Source: a virus. From it: a DNA stretch of 64,000 nucleotides. The stretch covers positions 186,001-250,000 of IMG/VR virus record IMGVR_UViG_3300005965_000002. One strand, given 5' to 3'. Shown here piece by piece: positions 20,201-29,700 of the stretch (the first letter of the stretch is position 1; every line of letters begins with the position of its first letter). Under the pieces are notes generated by a model, which ran no database searches, had not been told where the DNA came from, and worked only from the letters and a program-made list of their open reading frames with translations. Both the position numbers and the translations under genes were made by a program.

Positions 20201-20665
20201 TTAATACGAATGATGAAACGTAACGGGTCTTTTATTCCTCTCGATGATTTAGGGAATCTTTCATTTGAAGTTTTCCAGAAAACTAGCAGCAGTGGGGTGC
20301 CCTCGTATAGGACACTTGATAGTGTTCTTACTTACCGGACTTCAGAAAACGGCGGGCCTGATCACCTTTTCCGTACCGTTTACGAGGATAATATCAGCTT
20401 AATGCTTGTAGATGACCCGACTGAGGTATCGCATGGTCCTGGTAGAGCTTATATACAGTCTGATGGTAGGATCATAGTCAGTACAAAAGACGGGGCCCCT
20501 CCACAAAGTAAATACTATAAAGCTGCCTATTACGTTTTATACCCAAATGATGTTAATGTAGCTGAGGATATAGAAACCACGGAAATTGAATACCTAGTGG
20601 TGGACTCAGCTAGTTTAAAAGATTTAGAAATTATAACTGAGCAAGTTACCAGAAGAGGATTATAA
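17267..20665 (+). CDS. Baseplate J-like wedge protein (T4 gp6-like)
   Basis: The 1132-aa product contains the baseplate J/gp47 core found in T4 gp6, P2 gpJ and pyocin wedges. Around residue 450 an IIIPAGTQVST motif is followed by a strand-rich region, then AVLGGSQGNVPAGSI (about 510-525), then the helical ETNRELSERIKLAI and GTEGGYKKTSESVPGVQQAR. A C-terminal J segment near 890-985 has VVVKQGIGNRVDISARV, an R-x-x-I-Q-T-A-V-A-N-Y helix and ASLVNVIRSVPGVKDI. Between them lies a phage-specific insertion. The N-terminal 330 residues are extra and beta-rich, probably fibre- or neighbour-binding. This protein would form the ring joining the central hub to peripheral fibres. The assignment is strong on motifs. 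Confidence 0.8.
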   Translation: MTIAAPIIEYPMTDWTGSGTDKYYTSELIQIISGTVPVTTADVQELGSIITVEFRYRITSGGTTSPYSNFSNAGITVGSTLSTATEIPWSLNTEGIVSFDVDDTIEFELKTVKRISNNQGAGYVSEESSLSKVTVGIIAEDKITASVIEPTGTRLERARDYIKVFVPVNSLKTNRDNDLVGVNFYISLDAGGGVNGYQKINQSYIVEADVSETESEVLQVSSTEDTTNNLTVTTTKTRQVQREYVTYTINSTVLNRLVSENKIRNVFLDNDATLNPDIVYYFVTTALSFDKSLKQVVESNYSVELEGEFLEYATDFQSIPGRNNSDIIFSVTKTLTTDNNTVNVIGGSVVRDILDPVALEFSKYYIIQDFIFKTLSVDTLIDFDDADGDGVSDPIETNIDKRNLADALGIRDGANLQLIINEQFDKRAANCNITRRDPIQATGKVTFFVSNAPTNDIIIPAGTQVSTAADPTTGSTSVAFTVVGTKLIDSSNPDFYYNPTLRRYEIEADVRAVLGGSQGNVPAGSIERATGLPSNIQVTNTNPTNYGANRETNRELSERIKLAIAGVDSGTEGGYKKTSESVPGVQQARVEKAGDELMVRDLDISSRRHLGGKVDIYIKGERRRQYIDQVAFKFEYPTDTFGKLSGERFYVINANEFRIQTRNTKVTATNPIISVSNVRNVTRGSDYDISGYRIIGDGDTVILENNQTNNRIGMATLDVIEVNYSYRSSNVITLEHQPVNTIISVTDSDGNLVDEAEYRLVRLEDPLLTGESSISKYGIEFLFDSQNDVNEFRQIDDEQHDMFLDIPISLSLKGVDIDSITVLNADDESIVYKKDIDYEVTGGTQVIPTQLSLLPNSAIRQGQRISVSYRANENFEVTYQANSLVEQAQEEVEKLKHADADVVVKQGIGNRVDISARVIKDGRLDSRYLESDRTVLKSRIQTAVANYVQKLRMGETFTQASLVNVIRSVPGVKDIKLPLIRMMKRNGSFIPLDDLGNLSFEVFQKTSSSGVPSYRTLDSVLTYRTSENGGPDHLFRTVYEDNISLMLVDDPTEVSHGPGRAYIQSDGRIIVSTKDGAPPQSKYYKAAYYVLYPNDVNVAEDIETTEIEYLVVDSASLKDLEIITEQVTRRGL

Positions 20666-20667
20666 AG

Positions 20668-23600
20668 ATGGCCACAAACCTCGGTGATGATGTTTTTAGC
20701 GTATATGACGGACTTTCTTATGCCTATGATAAGGTATTCTTCCAACCCGGAAAGCCTCCTCTTGCTGCAGAGCTTAATGATGCCCAGCAGTTTGTTGAAC
20801 TACTTTCACAAAAGAGCACGGGGCACTTACCCTCTGGGTGGTTAACCAGTAGGTCTCACTATACTTCTTCTGAATTAGTGAATAAGTTTTACACTCAGAA
20901 CCCAAAAGGAGCCAAACCAGAGGTAGCTTTGGTAAACGGTTGGCCAATCTATGTAACCAACACGGATACTGAACTAAAGCACGTAAACTCTATAGATTTT
21001 AATGATTTTGAGTTACGCTCAGGTACGCGAGTAGACGGAGTTTTCCTTGAAGTATGGAGAAAGAAAATAGCTCCTAATAGAGATGATATGGATGCTTCGT
21101 CAGCTAAGCCTCAGCCCATACGTATCACCAACGATATTAATAGTGTTGATATGCTTGATAACAATATTGGATGGGCTGTCGGGGATAATGGAGTCATTTT
21201 AAAGACTACAGATGGCGGTAACAATTGGGTTTCTAAAGAGGCTCCTGTTTCTGTAAGTTGGAAGGCTGTCAAATTTCTAAACAGCTCTATTGGGTTTGCC
21301 GTGGGTTCTGGCGGATACATCATTAAGAGCTTAAACGGCGGACAAACCTGGTTTACGGTAGATACCGACATAAACGATACGTTGAACGATATAGTGATTT
21401 TAGATTCTAAAAATGTGGTGGCAGTTGGTAATAACGGCACGGTTCTATTAGCATCCGATGGTTTAACTTTTAATGTGATTACTCAGACTTCAGGGGTCAC
21501 GGAAGATTTTAACGGTGTATTTTTCTTTGATACATCTGTGGGGTGGGTCGTAGGAAATAATGGCACACTTCTTATTTCTTTAGATGGCGGTAGATCCTGG
21601 ACTAAACAAACCATTACTGATTCAGATACAAATGCTAAGATTGAGAAAAATCTAAATTCTGTTGGTTTTTATAATTTAAATGATGGGATTATAGTAGGTG
21701 ATGATGGCCTAATCCTAAAGAGCACAGATGGTGGGTATAACTGGGCTAACGTGAGCGGCAGAATATGGACAGGATCCGAATATAAGTCCCTAGTTCAGAT
21801 AGACCCACGAAAAGAGAACCATCTAAATAAAGTGTTTATTAGCAGAAACTTTCCGTTAAATTTTACCATTTCAGTTTATTCTTCATCTAAGAATTTTTTC
21901 ACTGGTGCCACATATAAGATATCTCCTGCAAGTAGTCCGAATTCGTTAGTGCTTGAGTGGAGAGGTGTGCAGGACGGAAAGTCTTACTCAAAGGTATTAG
22001 ACCTTGAGGTATACGCATCATCAGAAGAACTGAGAGATGCTATCAATAATATAACAAGTCCTTATTTAGCATCAGATGTGGGTTTACCCTATGACGATAG
22101 AAGAAAAACAAGAGTTTTCGAGTCTATCGTAAACTTCGCCCCCATTGCTTCTCCGTCAAATATTAACCCTATATCTGGAACGATACCTTCCAGGACAACT
22201 ACTAATATCAACTTTTCTATTGAGGATAGAGCATGGATAGCCGGTAATGACGGCACCGTACTGACCACGGTTAATAGCGGTTCTAGGTGGCAAATATCAG
22301 ATACCGGTAAGGGTATAGACTTTTATGGTATAGAATTCATAGACGAGAATTTAGGTTGGGTGGTAGGTGCCGAGGGTTTTATCCTAAAGTATGACCCGGA
22401 AAACCAGACTAACAATTATGAAGAGCAGACTACGGATTTAAGTGTGGAGACTACAGAGAGAATATATCCGGAGGGAAATATCTTATCAGACGCCGAAGAT
22501 TTCCTTGAGGATTTAATGGTCGATCCTAATGTGGGTGTTGAAACCTCCAGGAGAGTCCAAATTCAGTACCGTATTCGGATAGTGGATGGAGTGGATCCTT
22601 TTAATTATCCTGAGGCAGGGTTAGGTGCTCAGTACGTATACAGCCAAGGGCCTAACAATAATGCATCGGATGCGGGTAGCTACACGTTTAAGAATATGGG
22701 CAGTGAGAATGGAGACTACGGGCTTTGGAGAGCTCGGTGCAGGAACACCTTTGATGGGTTTACTTGGGCTGTCCCAATGTTTTTTGTGTCAAGAAGGAAT
22801 TCGTCCCCTTTTAATATAGAGTCTAATATTAATGGTTCTACCTATTTTGAATTAGGAGCTGTCCGCCCGGATGGTCTAACATATGAAGAGATTGTAGATA
22901 CTGATATTGTAGATCTTAGAAGAAAGTTAAATATCAATTCCTATAGTCATTTGCTTGAGCAAAATTTGGACTCTCTGCTAAGCAATAATCTTAGGACAAA
23001 GCTCGATAATAGAGATAACCGTGGTACTCAATTTAGCACAAGTATAATGGGGGTTGACTCTTATGAGGGAATTTCTTCCATTGGAAATTTAGCTACAGGA
23101 GGAGTTTCTTCAACAGCGGTTGTTCGAGAAGATGTTAAGCAATTGAATCCTACAATAGCATTGACCGAAACAGAGCTCACTTTTGGACCCCGCGAAAAGG
23201 CTCTGTATCATAACGACTTGGCTTTTTATAGCGCTGTCGTCGTACGTGATGGTGAAGTTACTACTGAGCCTGTGGAAGGTACCTGGGAGGGTTTGGGTAC
23301 AAATACGGTAACTTTTGTTTTGAGTGATGCTAATGTTGCAGAAAACAACATCGAATATAGATTTACAGCCAGCTACATAGACTACTCAGGTACAGGTTTA
23401 TCCAAGGTCCCCCACAAGCCTTTAGGTATTCTCTACGTACCGGATGCCACGGGCAACTCCAGATTTTATCGAGGTATAAATACTCGTGACGTGTCCCAGA
23501 CCATTGAGACTTTAGCGGAAAGAGTAACCGGGTATCCTGATTATACCGTGGCCTATTCCGGTAGGACCATTTTGGATAATAAAGAATCCAGAGATCTGTA

Positions 23601-25143
23601 TAAGTTAGCCGTAACCTCGGATGAGGGTAGTACTTCTTATAACAGATCAGTACGTACCTTTAAAGGACAACAATTTAGAGGGTCATTGGTAGAATACCAT
23701 TATTTCTATCGGACAAGTGCTCCCACCAGAACTTTGGAAATACCGAAAAACGTAAACAATTATAGTGTGTTTTCTGTTCGTCAGGTAAAAGGAGTAAATG
23801 GATCCCTTTATAAGATTTCTAATAGTTATGCTAAGGGGGAAACACTTAGAGACTGGAAAATTAATGATCTGAATCAGTCGGTGAATAGCAATATTATTAT
23901 TTATCTTGATGAGTCATTCACTATACCTGCTGATACTGTGGTAGAAGTGATAATGGAAGTTAATACGGCACCATCCTCTTTATACTCTGATTTAGGTATC
24001 ACAGTTACCAATGAGGGTGATAATCAGGGAAGTTTACGTGCTCCGTATATCGCAAACTATAATGTAGGATCAAAAGGCATAGGCGGACTATACAGCTCCA
24101 TCCTATTTCCAGTTTTTATCAATGATCAGCAGAATTATATAGAGGTCGATTTAAATAATCAAAAAAAAATAAATCAAGATGAGCCCTATACGGGGTTTCC
24201 GGCTTTTTCTGGTATGGGAGAATTAGAAGATGGGTCAATTCTTGGTGTAAGCACAATTCAAACCGATGACAGCAACCATCAGCTCTATGTTTGGTACCAG
24301 GAGAATACCGGAAAAAAACAATTTTCTGCTTTACCCATTTCAAGCATTACAGGTACAACGGACGACCCGGATAATACCGGACTAGGAACATCAATAATCA
24401 GGCTGAATATAGACCCTAGAGTTACCCTCAGCCAGAAGCTGGTGTACGTGCCTATGCTCGTTAAGCAGACTACTCTACCTAATTTAGGAGATACTAGCGT
24501 AGCATACGCTACATATTATTACAGGCCCTATCAAACATTGAATACATTACCGGAGTCACTATCTGTAGAAATAATGAAGTCTTTTGAGAATGTTTACGTA
24601 TCTAACCTCGGAACTGGCGGTACTCCAATAATTAGAGGGGAGCCGTACCAGAACCCTATTGAGCATATTCCTGTGAATGACCCTGGATTTCTGAATGAGA
24701 ACATATTTTCAAATGTTGATGATTTAGATTTTATTAATTATAGTATTGATTCAGGGTTTGTTAAACTGCCCGCTATAATCTCCAGGACATTGGGAAAAAC
24801 AATTACTCTATCAAATCCTAATAATGTGGGGGATAGCCTGGGTAGGGCTTTCTACTCAGAGTGCTCCGAAAATTTCAGGGTACAGGCTGAGGATTTAACT
24901 ATTGCTACTCCAAGAAAAGTTTTTATACCAATGATCGCCAGAATAAGGTCAGCCGTAACAGAGCCTTTTGTTAGGGGAGAGCTGGTGCTGTTGGTAGTCT
25001 CAAAGGTGTATAAAGCTAGAATCGAAAACTCTACTGGTTTTTATGAGGACGAGAATGAGGAATACCAGCCCGGTTACATAGAGGAAGCTGATACTGCAGT
25101 AGGTGTATACCGCCTGGCAAATAAACCCATTGTTCGGATGTAA
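20668..25143 (+). CDS. Tail protein with inserted seven-blade YCF48-type propeller
   Basis: A 1491-aa protein, three bases after the wedge gene. Residues 1-136 and from about 598 onward match the 1189-aa protein at 50642: shared phrases are FFQ/VFQ, LPSGWL/YPSGWL, VNGWPI, VFLEVWRK, VETSRRVQIQYRIR, VPMFFVSRR and DIVDLRR. Between them sits an insert of about 460 residues made of seven G-(W/F)-x-V-G-x-x-G-x-(I/L)-(L/I)-x(S/T)-x-x-G-G-x-x-W units, the signature of YCF48/BNR-like beta-propeller blades. Five blades span about 155-366 and two more about 533-585. A separate beta module with an L-R-D-A-I-N-N motif is lodged between blades 5 and 6. A receptor- or glycan-binding tail component is inferred. 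Confidence 0.72.
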   Translation: MATNLGDDVFSVYDGLSYAYDKVFFQPGKPPLAAELNDAQQFVELLSQKSTGHLPSGWLTSRSHYTSSELVNKFYTQNPKGAKPEVALVNGWPIYVTNTDTELKHVNSIDFNDFELRSGTRVDGVFLEVWRKKIAPNRDDMDASSAKPQPIRITNDINSVDMLDNNIGWAVGDNGVILKTTDGGNNWVSKEAPVSVSWKAVKFLNSSIGFAVGSGGYIIKSLNGGQTWFTVDTDINDTLNDIVILDSKNVVAVGNNGTVLLASDGLTFNVITQTSGVTEDFNGVFFFDTSVGWVVGNNGTLLISLDGGRSWTKQTITDSDTNAKIEKNLNSVGFYNLNDGIIVGDDGLILKSTDGGYNWANVSGRIWTGSEYKSLVQIDPRKENHLNKVFISRNFPLNFTISVYSSSKNFFTGATYKISPASSPNSLVLEWRGVQDGKSYSKVLDLEVYASSEELRDAINNITSPYLASDVGLPYDDRRKTRVFESIVNFAPIASPSNINPISGTIPSRTTTNINFSIEDRAWIAGNDGTVLTTVNSGSRWQISDTGKGIDFYGIEFIDENLGWVVGAEGFILKYDPENQTNNYEEQTTDLSVETTERIYPEGNILSDAEDFLEDLMVDPNVGVETSRRVQIQYRIRIVDGVDPFNYPEAGLGAQYVYSQGPNNNASDAGSYTFKNMGSENGDYGLWRARCRNTFDGFTWAVPMFFVSRRNSSPFNIESNINGSTYFELGAVRPDGLTYEEIVDTDIVDLRRKLNINSYSHLLEQNLDSLLSNNLRTKLDNRDNRGTQFSTSIMGVDSYEGISSIGNLATGGVSSTAVVREDVKQLNPTIALTETELTFGPREKALYHNDLAFYSAVVVRDGEVTTEPVEGTWEGLGTNTVTFVLSDANVAENNIEYRFTASYIDYSGTGLSKVPHKPLGILYVPDATGNSRFYRGINTRDVSQTIETLAERVTGYPDYTVAYSGRTILDNKESRDLYKLAVTSDEGSTSYNRSVRTFKGQQFRGSLVEYHYFYRTSAPTRTLEIPKNVNNYSVFSVRQVKGVNGSLYKISNSYAKGETLRDWKINDLNQSVNSNIIIYLDESFTIPADTVVEVIMEVNTAPSSLYSDLGITVTNEGDNQGSLRAPYIANYNVGSKGIGGLYSSILFPVFINDQQNYIEVDLNNQKKINQDEPYTGFPAFSGMGELEDGSILGVSTIQTDDSNHQLYVWYQENTGKKQFSALPISSITGTTDDPDNTGLGTSIIRLNIDPRVTLSQKLVYVPMLVKQTTLPNLGDTSVAYATYYYRPYQTLNTLPESLSVEIMKSFENVYVSNLGTGGTPIIRGEPYQNPIEHIPVNDPGFLNENIFSNVDDLDFINYSIDSGFVKLPAIISRTLGKTITLSNPNNVGDSLGRAFYSECSENFRVQAEDLTIATPRKVFIPMIARIRSAVTEPFVRGELVLLVVSKVYKARIENSTGFYEDENEEYQPGYIEEADTAVGVYRLANKPIVRM

Positions 25144-25146
25144 TAC

Positions 25147-26223
25147 ATGGAAATTCGTTTAGGAAAAAACAATGTCATTAGAAGAGTTAAGGATGGACAA
25201 GGCAATACTAAGTACATCGTTAACTTAGGTACTATCATATATAACAATGTATTTAAGACATTAGATAACCTTGAAATTCCTATTTTTAATGAATCCATAT
25301 TTAGATTGCCTGATGATGCCAATAAGTACGCTGCTGTAAACGCTTACTATAATGTAGAGCAAGGCAGGTTCATATTTAAGACAGTCAAGAAGTCTATCTC
25401 AAATATCGGCTCTGTTAAGTCTGATGTAGTATATAATTCACTTCCTATCTGCCAGTTCATTTTAAGGCAAGTAGACCCTACTTTTGAAGTTATTCAAGTC
25501 TATGAGTATTCACAAGCTGCTACTTTTAGTATCTCAGATTCTCTAGAAAAAGGAGAAAAGGGGCTGCAGGGTCCTTTAGGGCAGACAGGAGCTCAAGGAG
25601 AAACAGGAGCTTTAGGCATAACAGGAGCTTTAGGAGAAATAGGATATACGGGTATACAAGGACCTACAGGCGTAGGTGAGACAGGGTATCACGGCCCGCA
25701 AGGAGAAACAGGGTGGTATCCCGATCTTGATTTAACTTTTCACTTAAAATTTAAGAGTGCAGATACGGTGCAGGTCGATTACTCCGTTTATGAAAAAGAT
25801 TTTCAATGGATTTCTAGTGGTGCCTCCTATTTTTCTACAGAGACAGGAATAATTGATAATGCCCATTTTGCTCAGTACGTCGGTGGGACTTCTAGATATT
25901 TAAGAAATGAATACATTGGTATCGGTAAGTCAGGTATAGGTTCAACCGGTTCTTTTTCTATGTGGTTCCGTCTTGACGTTCCGCCAATTCCTTCTTTTAC
26001 GTATAGCATAGATTCACAAGTATCTACGAAGGTACGGTTTCAGGATACTTCTGAGAATTATCCGTCGAACTGGTTCTGGGAATTTGGTGGAATAAATAAG
26101 ACCAGCACCGGTACAGATATCCCTGTCATTGATTTTGAATCCTCAGGATCATATGAGGTTTCATTGACGGCTACTAACAATTATGGATCTAATAAAGTTA
26201 CTCAAATTGTAGTGGTTCCATAA
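25147..26223 (+). CDS. Collagen-like tail fibre protein with half LamG and PKD domain
   Basis: A 358-aa protein. Residues 1-137 form a beta-rich attachment domain. Residues 138-194 are Gly-X-Y collagen-like repeats with Q-G-E-T-G type triplets, expected to make a trimeric rod. Residues about 195-278 resemble the first half of a LamG/concanavalin-type domain (DLTFHLKFKS, later GSFSMWFRLDVP). That domain stops abruptly and is replaced by one PKD-like domain (about 280-358; VRFQDTS, NWFWEFGG, SYEVSLTATN). The complementary second half of the LamG fold appears at the end of the protein ending at 29753. The stop overlaps the next start as TAATG. Receptor-binding fibre is the likely role. Confidence 0.7.
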   Translation: MEIRLGKNNVIRRVKDGQGNTKYIVNLGTIIYNNVFKTLDNLEIPIFNESIFRLPDDANKYAAVNAYYNVEQGRFIFKTVKKSISNIGSVKSDVVYNSLPICQFILRQVDPTFEVIQVYEYSQAATFSISDSLEKGEKGLQGPLGQTGAQGETGALGITGALGEIGYTGIQGPTGVGETGYHGPQGETGWYPDLDLTFHLKFKSADTVQVDYSVYEKDFQWISSGASYFSTETGIIDNAHFAQYVGGTSRYLRNEYIGIGKSGIGSTGSFSMWFRLDVPPIPSFTYSIDSQVSTKVRFQDTSENYPSNWFWEFGGINKTSTGTDIPVIDFESSGSYEVSLTATNNYGSNKVTQIVVVP

Positions 26224-26744
26224 TGGATAGAATATTAGCAATGATTCCGTTAAAAGATGGGCACGCCTTTAAGTCTGAGGTTTTAAGGGGCTTGTGCAAG
26301 CAAACAGTGCCTGTTGATATAATGGCTGTTTCTAGACCTAAAAGCGAAAGGCATCGTAATATTCCTGCGGGATATATATCGATGTCAGAATGTAGAAATA
26401 TAGCAAAAGAAGAGGGTTTGGAGCAATACAATTCTGAATATTTTCTTTTGCTCAATAGAGACGTGGTATTAAAAAGAGACACAGATATTGAGGATATGAT
26501 AAATTTTCTTCAGTTTAATAGAGATTTTGGAGCTGTAGCTATAAATACTAGAAAAAAAGAAATCCGATTATTGGTTGATAATACTCATACAGATATAGCA
26601 TGCATGGTAATAAGAAGAAGTATATTGGAGAAGATTACTTTTCATAATGAAAAACATTGTAATTGCAGATGCGTGTGTGGCTATATAAGATCTAACGGTT
26701 TGAGTGTGGGCTACATAGACCATAGAAAATGTCCGGAGATTTAA
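26223..26744 (+). CDS. Small glycosyltransferase-like protein (GT-A fold candidate)
   Basis: A 173-aa protein whose layout follows a minimal family 2 glycosyltransferase: an N-terminal strand-helix pair (ILAMIPLKD, VLRGLCKQTVPVDIMAVSRP), an S-x-x-x-x-R-N-I-A-x-x-x-G helix, YFLLLNRDVVL at the place of the usual D-x-D strand (here N-R-D), then IACMVIRRSILEKITF and a C-terminal G-Y-I-R-x-x-G-L-x-V-G-Y segment. Five Cys in the last 40 residues (HCNCRCVCG and KCPEI) could bind metal. The canonical D-x-D is incomplete, so activity is uncertain. It is wedged between two fibre genes with zero spacing, so a role in glycosylating or assembling fibres is plausible. It may also be an inactive relic. Confidence 0.5.
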   Translation: MDRILAMIPLKDGHAFKSEVLRGLCKQTVPVDIMAVSRPKSERHRNIPAGYISMSECRNIAKEEGLEQYNSEYFLLLNRDVVLKRDTDIEDMINFLQFNRDFGAVAINTRKKEIRLLVDNTHTDIACMVIRRSILEKITFHNEKHCNCRCVCGYIRSNGLSVGYIDHRKCPEI

Positions 26745-29700
26745 ATGCTAGATTCTGTTTATTTTGTAGACCTATCAGCTACGGGTACTAGCCACGCAGG
26801 TACACCAAAAGATCCTTTTTCTTATGAGGATTTTTCTAATATTGTTGGGCCTTCAACTGATGATGAGCTTTTCTATTTTAAGGGCCAATATACTATTACA
26901 TCTGCATCACCAGCATTTAATACGGGTGGCGGTAATAAAAGAATAATAGCATGGGACTTAGAAGAGTTTGGTCCTTGGAGATTAAAGGTAGAAGACTTTT
27001 CTAAATTTTCATTAGGATCTACTTTTATCATAGAAGATGGTATCCTTTTAATAGATGACACAGGGGATATATCTTTTGACTTATTTCAACTAGAAAACGT
27101 CTATTTATATAGAAAAACATCTACAATTACAGACAAATTTATATTGGGAGGCTCGGCTGCTTCTAATATCTATATGTCCACAGTACAGATAGATGGAATT
27201 TTAGAGTACGACACCGGATCCATAACTACTAGTTGTCTTAAGGTAGAGAACGGTATATCAATTCCTTCTACAGCATCCACCGCAGCACTAACCTATTCTA
27301 CTTACAACGGAGATTCTACTGCAGTTACTCCTGATCCTGGATTCTCAGGGTATTTTAACTTTGCGAACAACCAGGATTTATTTGATTTTACGGGAATTAC
27401 GGACATAAATGATGACCCGCAGTTCCCTTCCGGGATTACTGTATCCGACCCTTTTAATGACCCCATTACCTTCTTTTTTGACGGTAATCCCAAAGTTAGA
27501 TCCCAGGGTGCCTTTTATAGCAATGGGGCTAATCCAATAGTTTATGTAGATTTGAATAGTGGTGTCCCCGCTGGTAGTGGGACTTCCGGATCCCCCTATA
27601 ATTTTACTCAATTTTATTCTGACCTGGATACCCGGTCATATGACACGGGTACGATTATTAAGCTTAAAGGGATGGCACAAACTACTAATTATATTTCTAT
27701 AGGCCAAAGATCGTTTGAGGGACATCTACTATTAGAAAGGTGGGAGAGTAGTATCCCCTGGGGAATTCATACTACGGATGGTATATCAAATAGAGGTATA
27801 TCAAGAGGCGGAATATTTAAAACTGATGCCGATTTTATTAATACATTGGATTTGTCGAATACCTACTTAGAGGCAAATAGAGTAATACTGTATTCTACTG
27901 ATAGAGGTGCTAAGATTAAAGGATCTACAGTGATAAGTTCTGGCACCCCAACAAGGATAGGTGACTGCTACACTCCCGAGATATACCTATTTGTCGATTC
28001 TAATTACATAGATTCCGGGGTAGCGGATGTCGGGTCAGATGTTTTTGTGTGGTATTTTGGGTTGTCCACAGCGTTTAGCCAAGCCTCTAATTCCGAATCT
28101 GACTTTTTTGATCCTTCTGAGGGTATTATTAAGACCTTTCAATTAGATGATTGCGTTTTTGGTGTCACTCCCTCAGTGGTTTCTTTTTCTACTACTTTCG
28201 ATGAAAATAATTACTTATACCCTTCCGATATATATAATAGCATCACTACTACCTCTTCAGATTATAGCACGAAATCAGGTTACTCTACTGGTATCTCAGG
28301 CAATCCCAGATACGGGGTGGGTGCCTACTATTTTCCGGAGGTGGTAGCTTCCTTTACAGCGTCCCCTACTTCAGGCGGTATACCGTTAGAAGTGAATTTT
28401 AATAATGACTCTACAGGTATTATAACTGAATACTCATGGGATTTTGGAGATGGTACTACTTCTACAGAAGAAAACCCTGTAAAGACTTATACCAGTGCGG
28501 GTACTTATACGGTTACGTTGACAGTTACTGGGTTAGAAGGGATTACTGATACTTTTACTAGAACTGATTATATTATAGCAGTTGATTCACTCACAGCTGG
28601 GTTTTCAGGATCACCTTTATCTGGATCAGAGCCCCTCACTGTTAATTTTACGGATAGCTCAATCGGTGACATAAGTTATCGTATATGGAATTTTGGTGAT
28701 GGTACGGCTTTAGAAGATGTAACCGATCCATCTCATACTTATAGTAATCCAGGAACATATACCGTCTCTCTTACAGTGCGTGATGCAGATTCTAATGAAG
28801 ATACAGAAACTAAAACAGATTATGTAGAAGTATCCTCTGGACCTTTAACTGCTAATTTCACGGGTACCCCACAATCTGGAGAAAAACCACTTACTGTTAA
28901 TTTTACAGATAATTCTGCGGGCAGTATTACATACAGATTGTGGGATTTTGGAGATGGGAATACGCAAGAAAACGTTACTGACCCATCTCATACTTATAGC
29001 GACTCCGGCGTTTACACAGTTTCTTTAACTATTAGAGATGCATCTCTCAATCAAGATATAAAAACAAGAACCGAGTATATAACAGTTACAGAGCCGCCTC
29101 TAAATGCTGATTTTTCTGCTAGTCCTGTTTTTGGCACTGAGCCTTTATCAGTATCTTTTACAGATAGCTCTACAGGGGATATATCTTATAGGCTATGGAC
29201 CTTTGGTGACGGGACTTCTGAAGAAGATACCGTAAACCCCTCCCATACATATACCAGCCCTGGTTTATACACAGTCAGCCTGTTGGTGAGGGATCCTTCA
29301 TTAGAAGAAGATTTAGAGACAAAGGTTAACTACGTAACTGTAGGTGAAGATTTTATAGTAGCCGACAAGGTTTTGATGGAATCCAGTAATGCTTCTACAG
29401 GGGATTATTGGAAGATATACATAGATGACCAGAAAAGATTTGTTTTTGAGACCAATGTATATATATGGAGAACTGTAGATCCTCAAGCTGAGATTAAAAA
29501 ATGGACGTTTATCCAATTTTTACCGCATAAAGATACCATGTACGTTGGGAAATACAGCTCTGGTTGGAAAAAAGTAGATCTTGTTAAATTCATTAACGGG
29601 TCTCCGGATACTCCAACCAGCACCAGAACGTATGTCGTTCCGAATTCTACATTTAAGATAGACGACATTCAAATATGGGATAAAGAAGTAAACAAAAAAA

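Noticed and set aside
25558-25720. Short G-rich repeats that might be a CRISPR or tandem DNA repeat
   Set aside because: They are Gly-X-Y codons in a collagen-like reading frame with no constant-length repeats and spacers.
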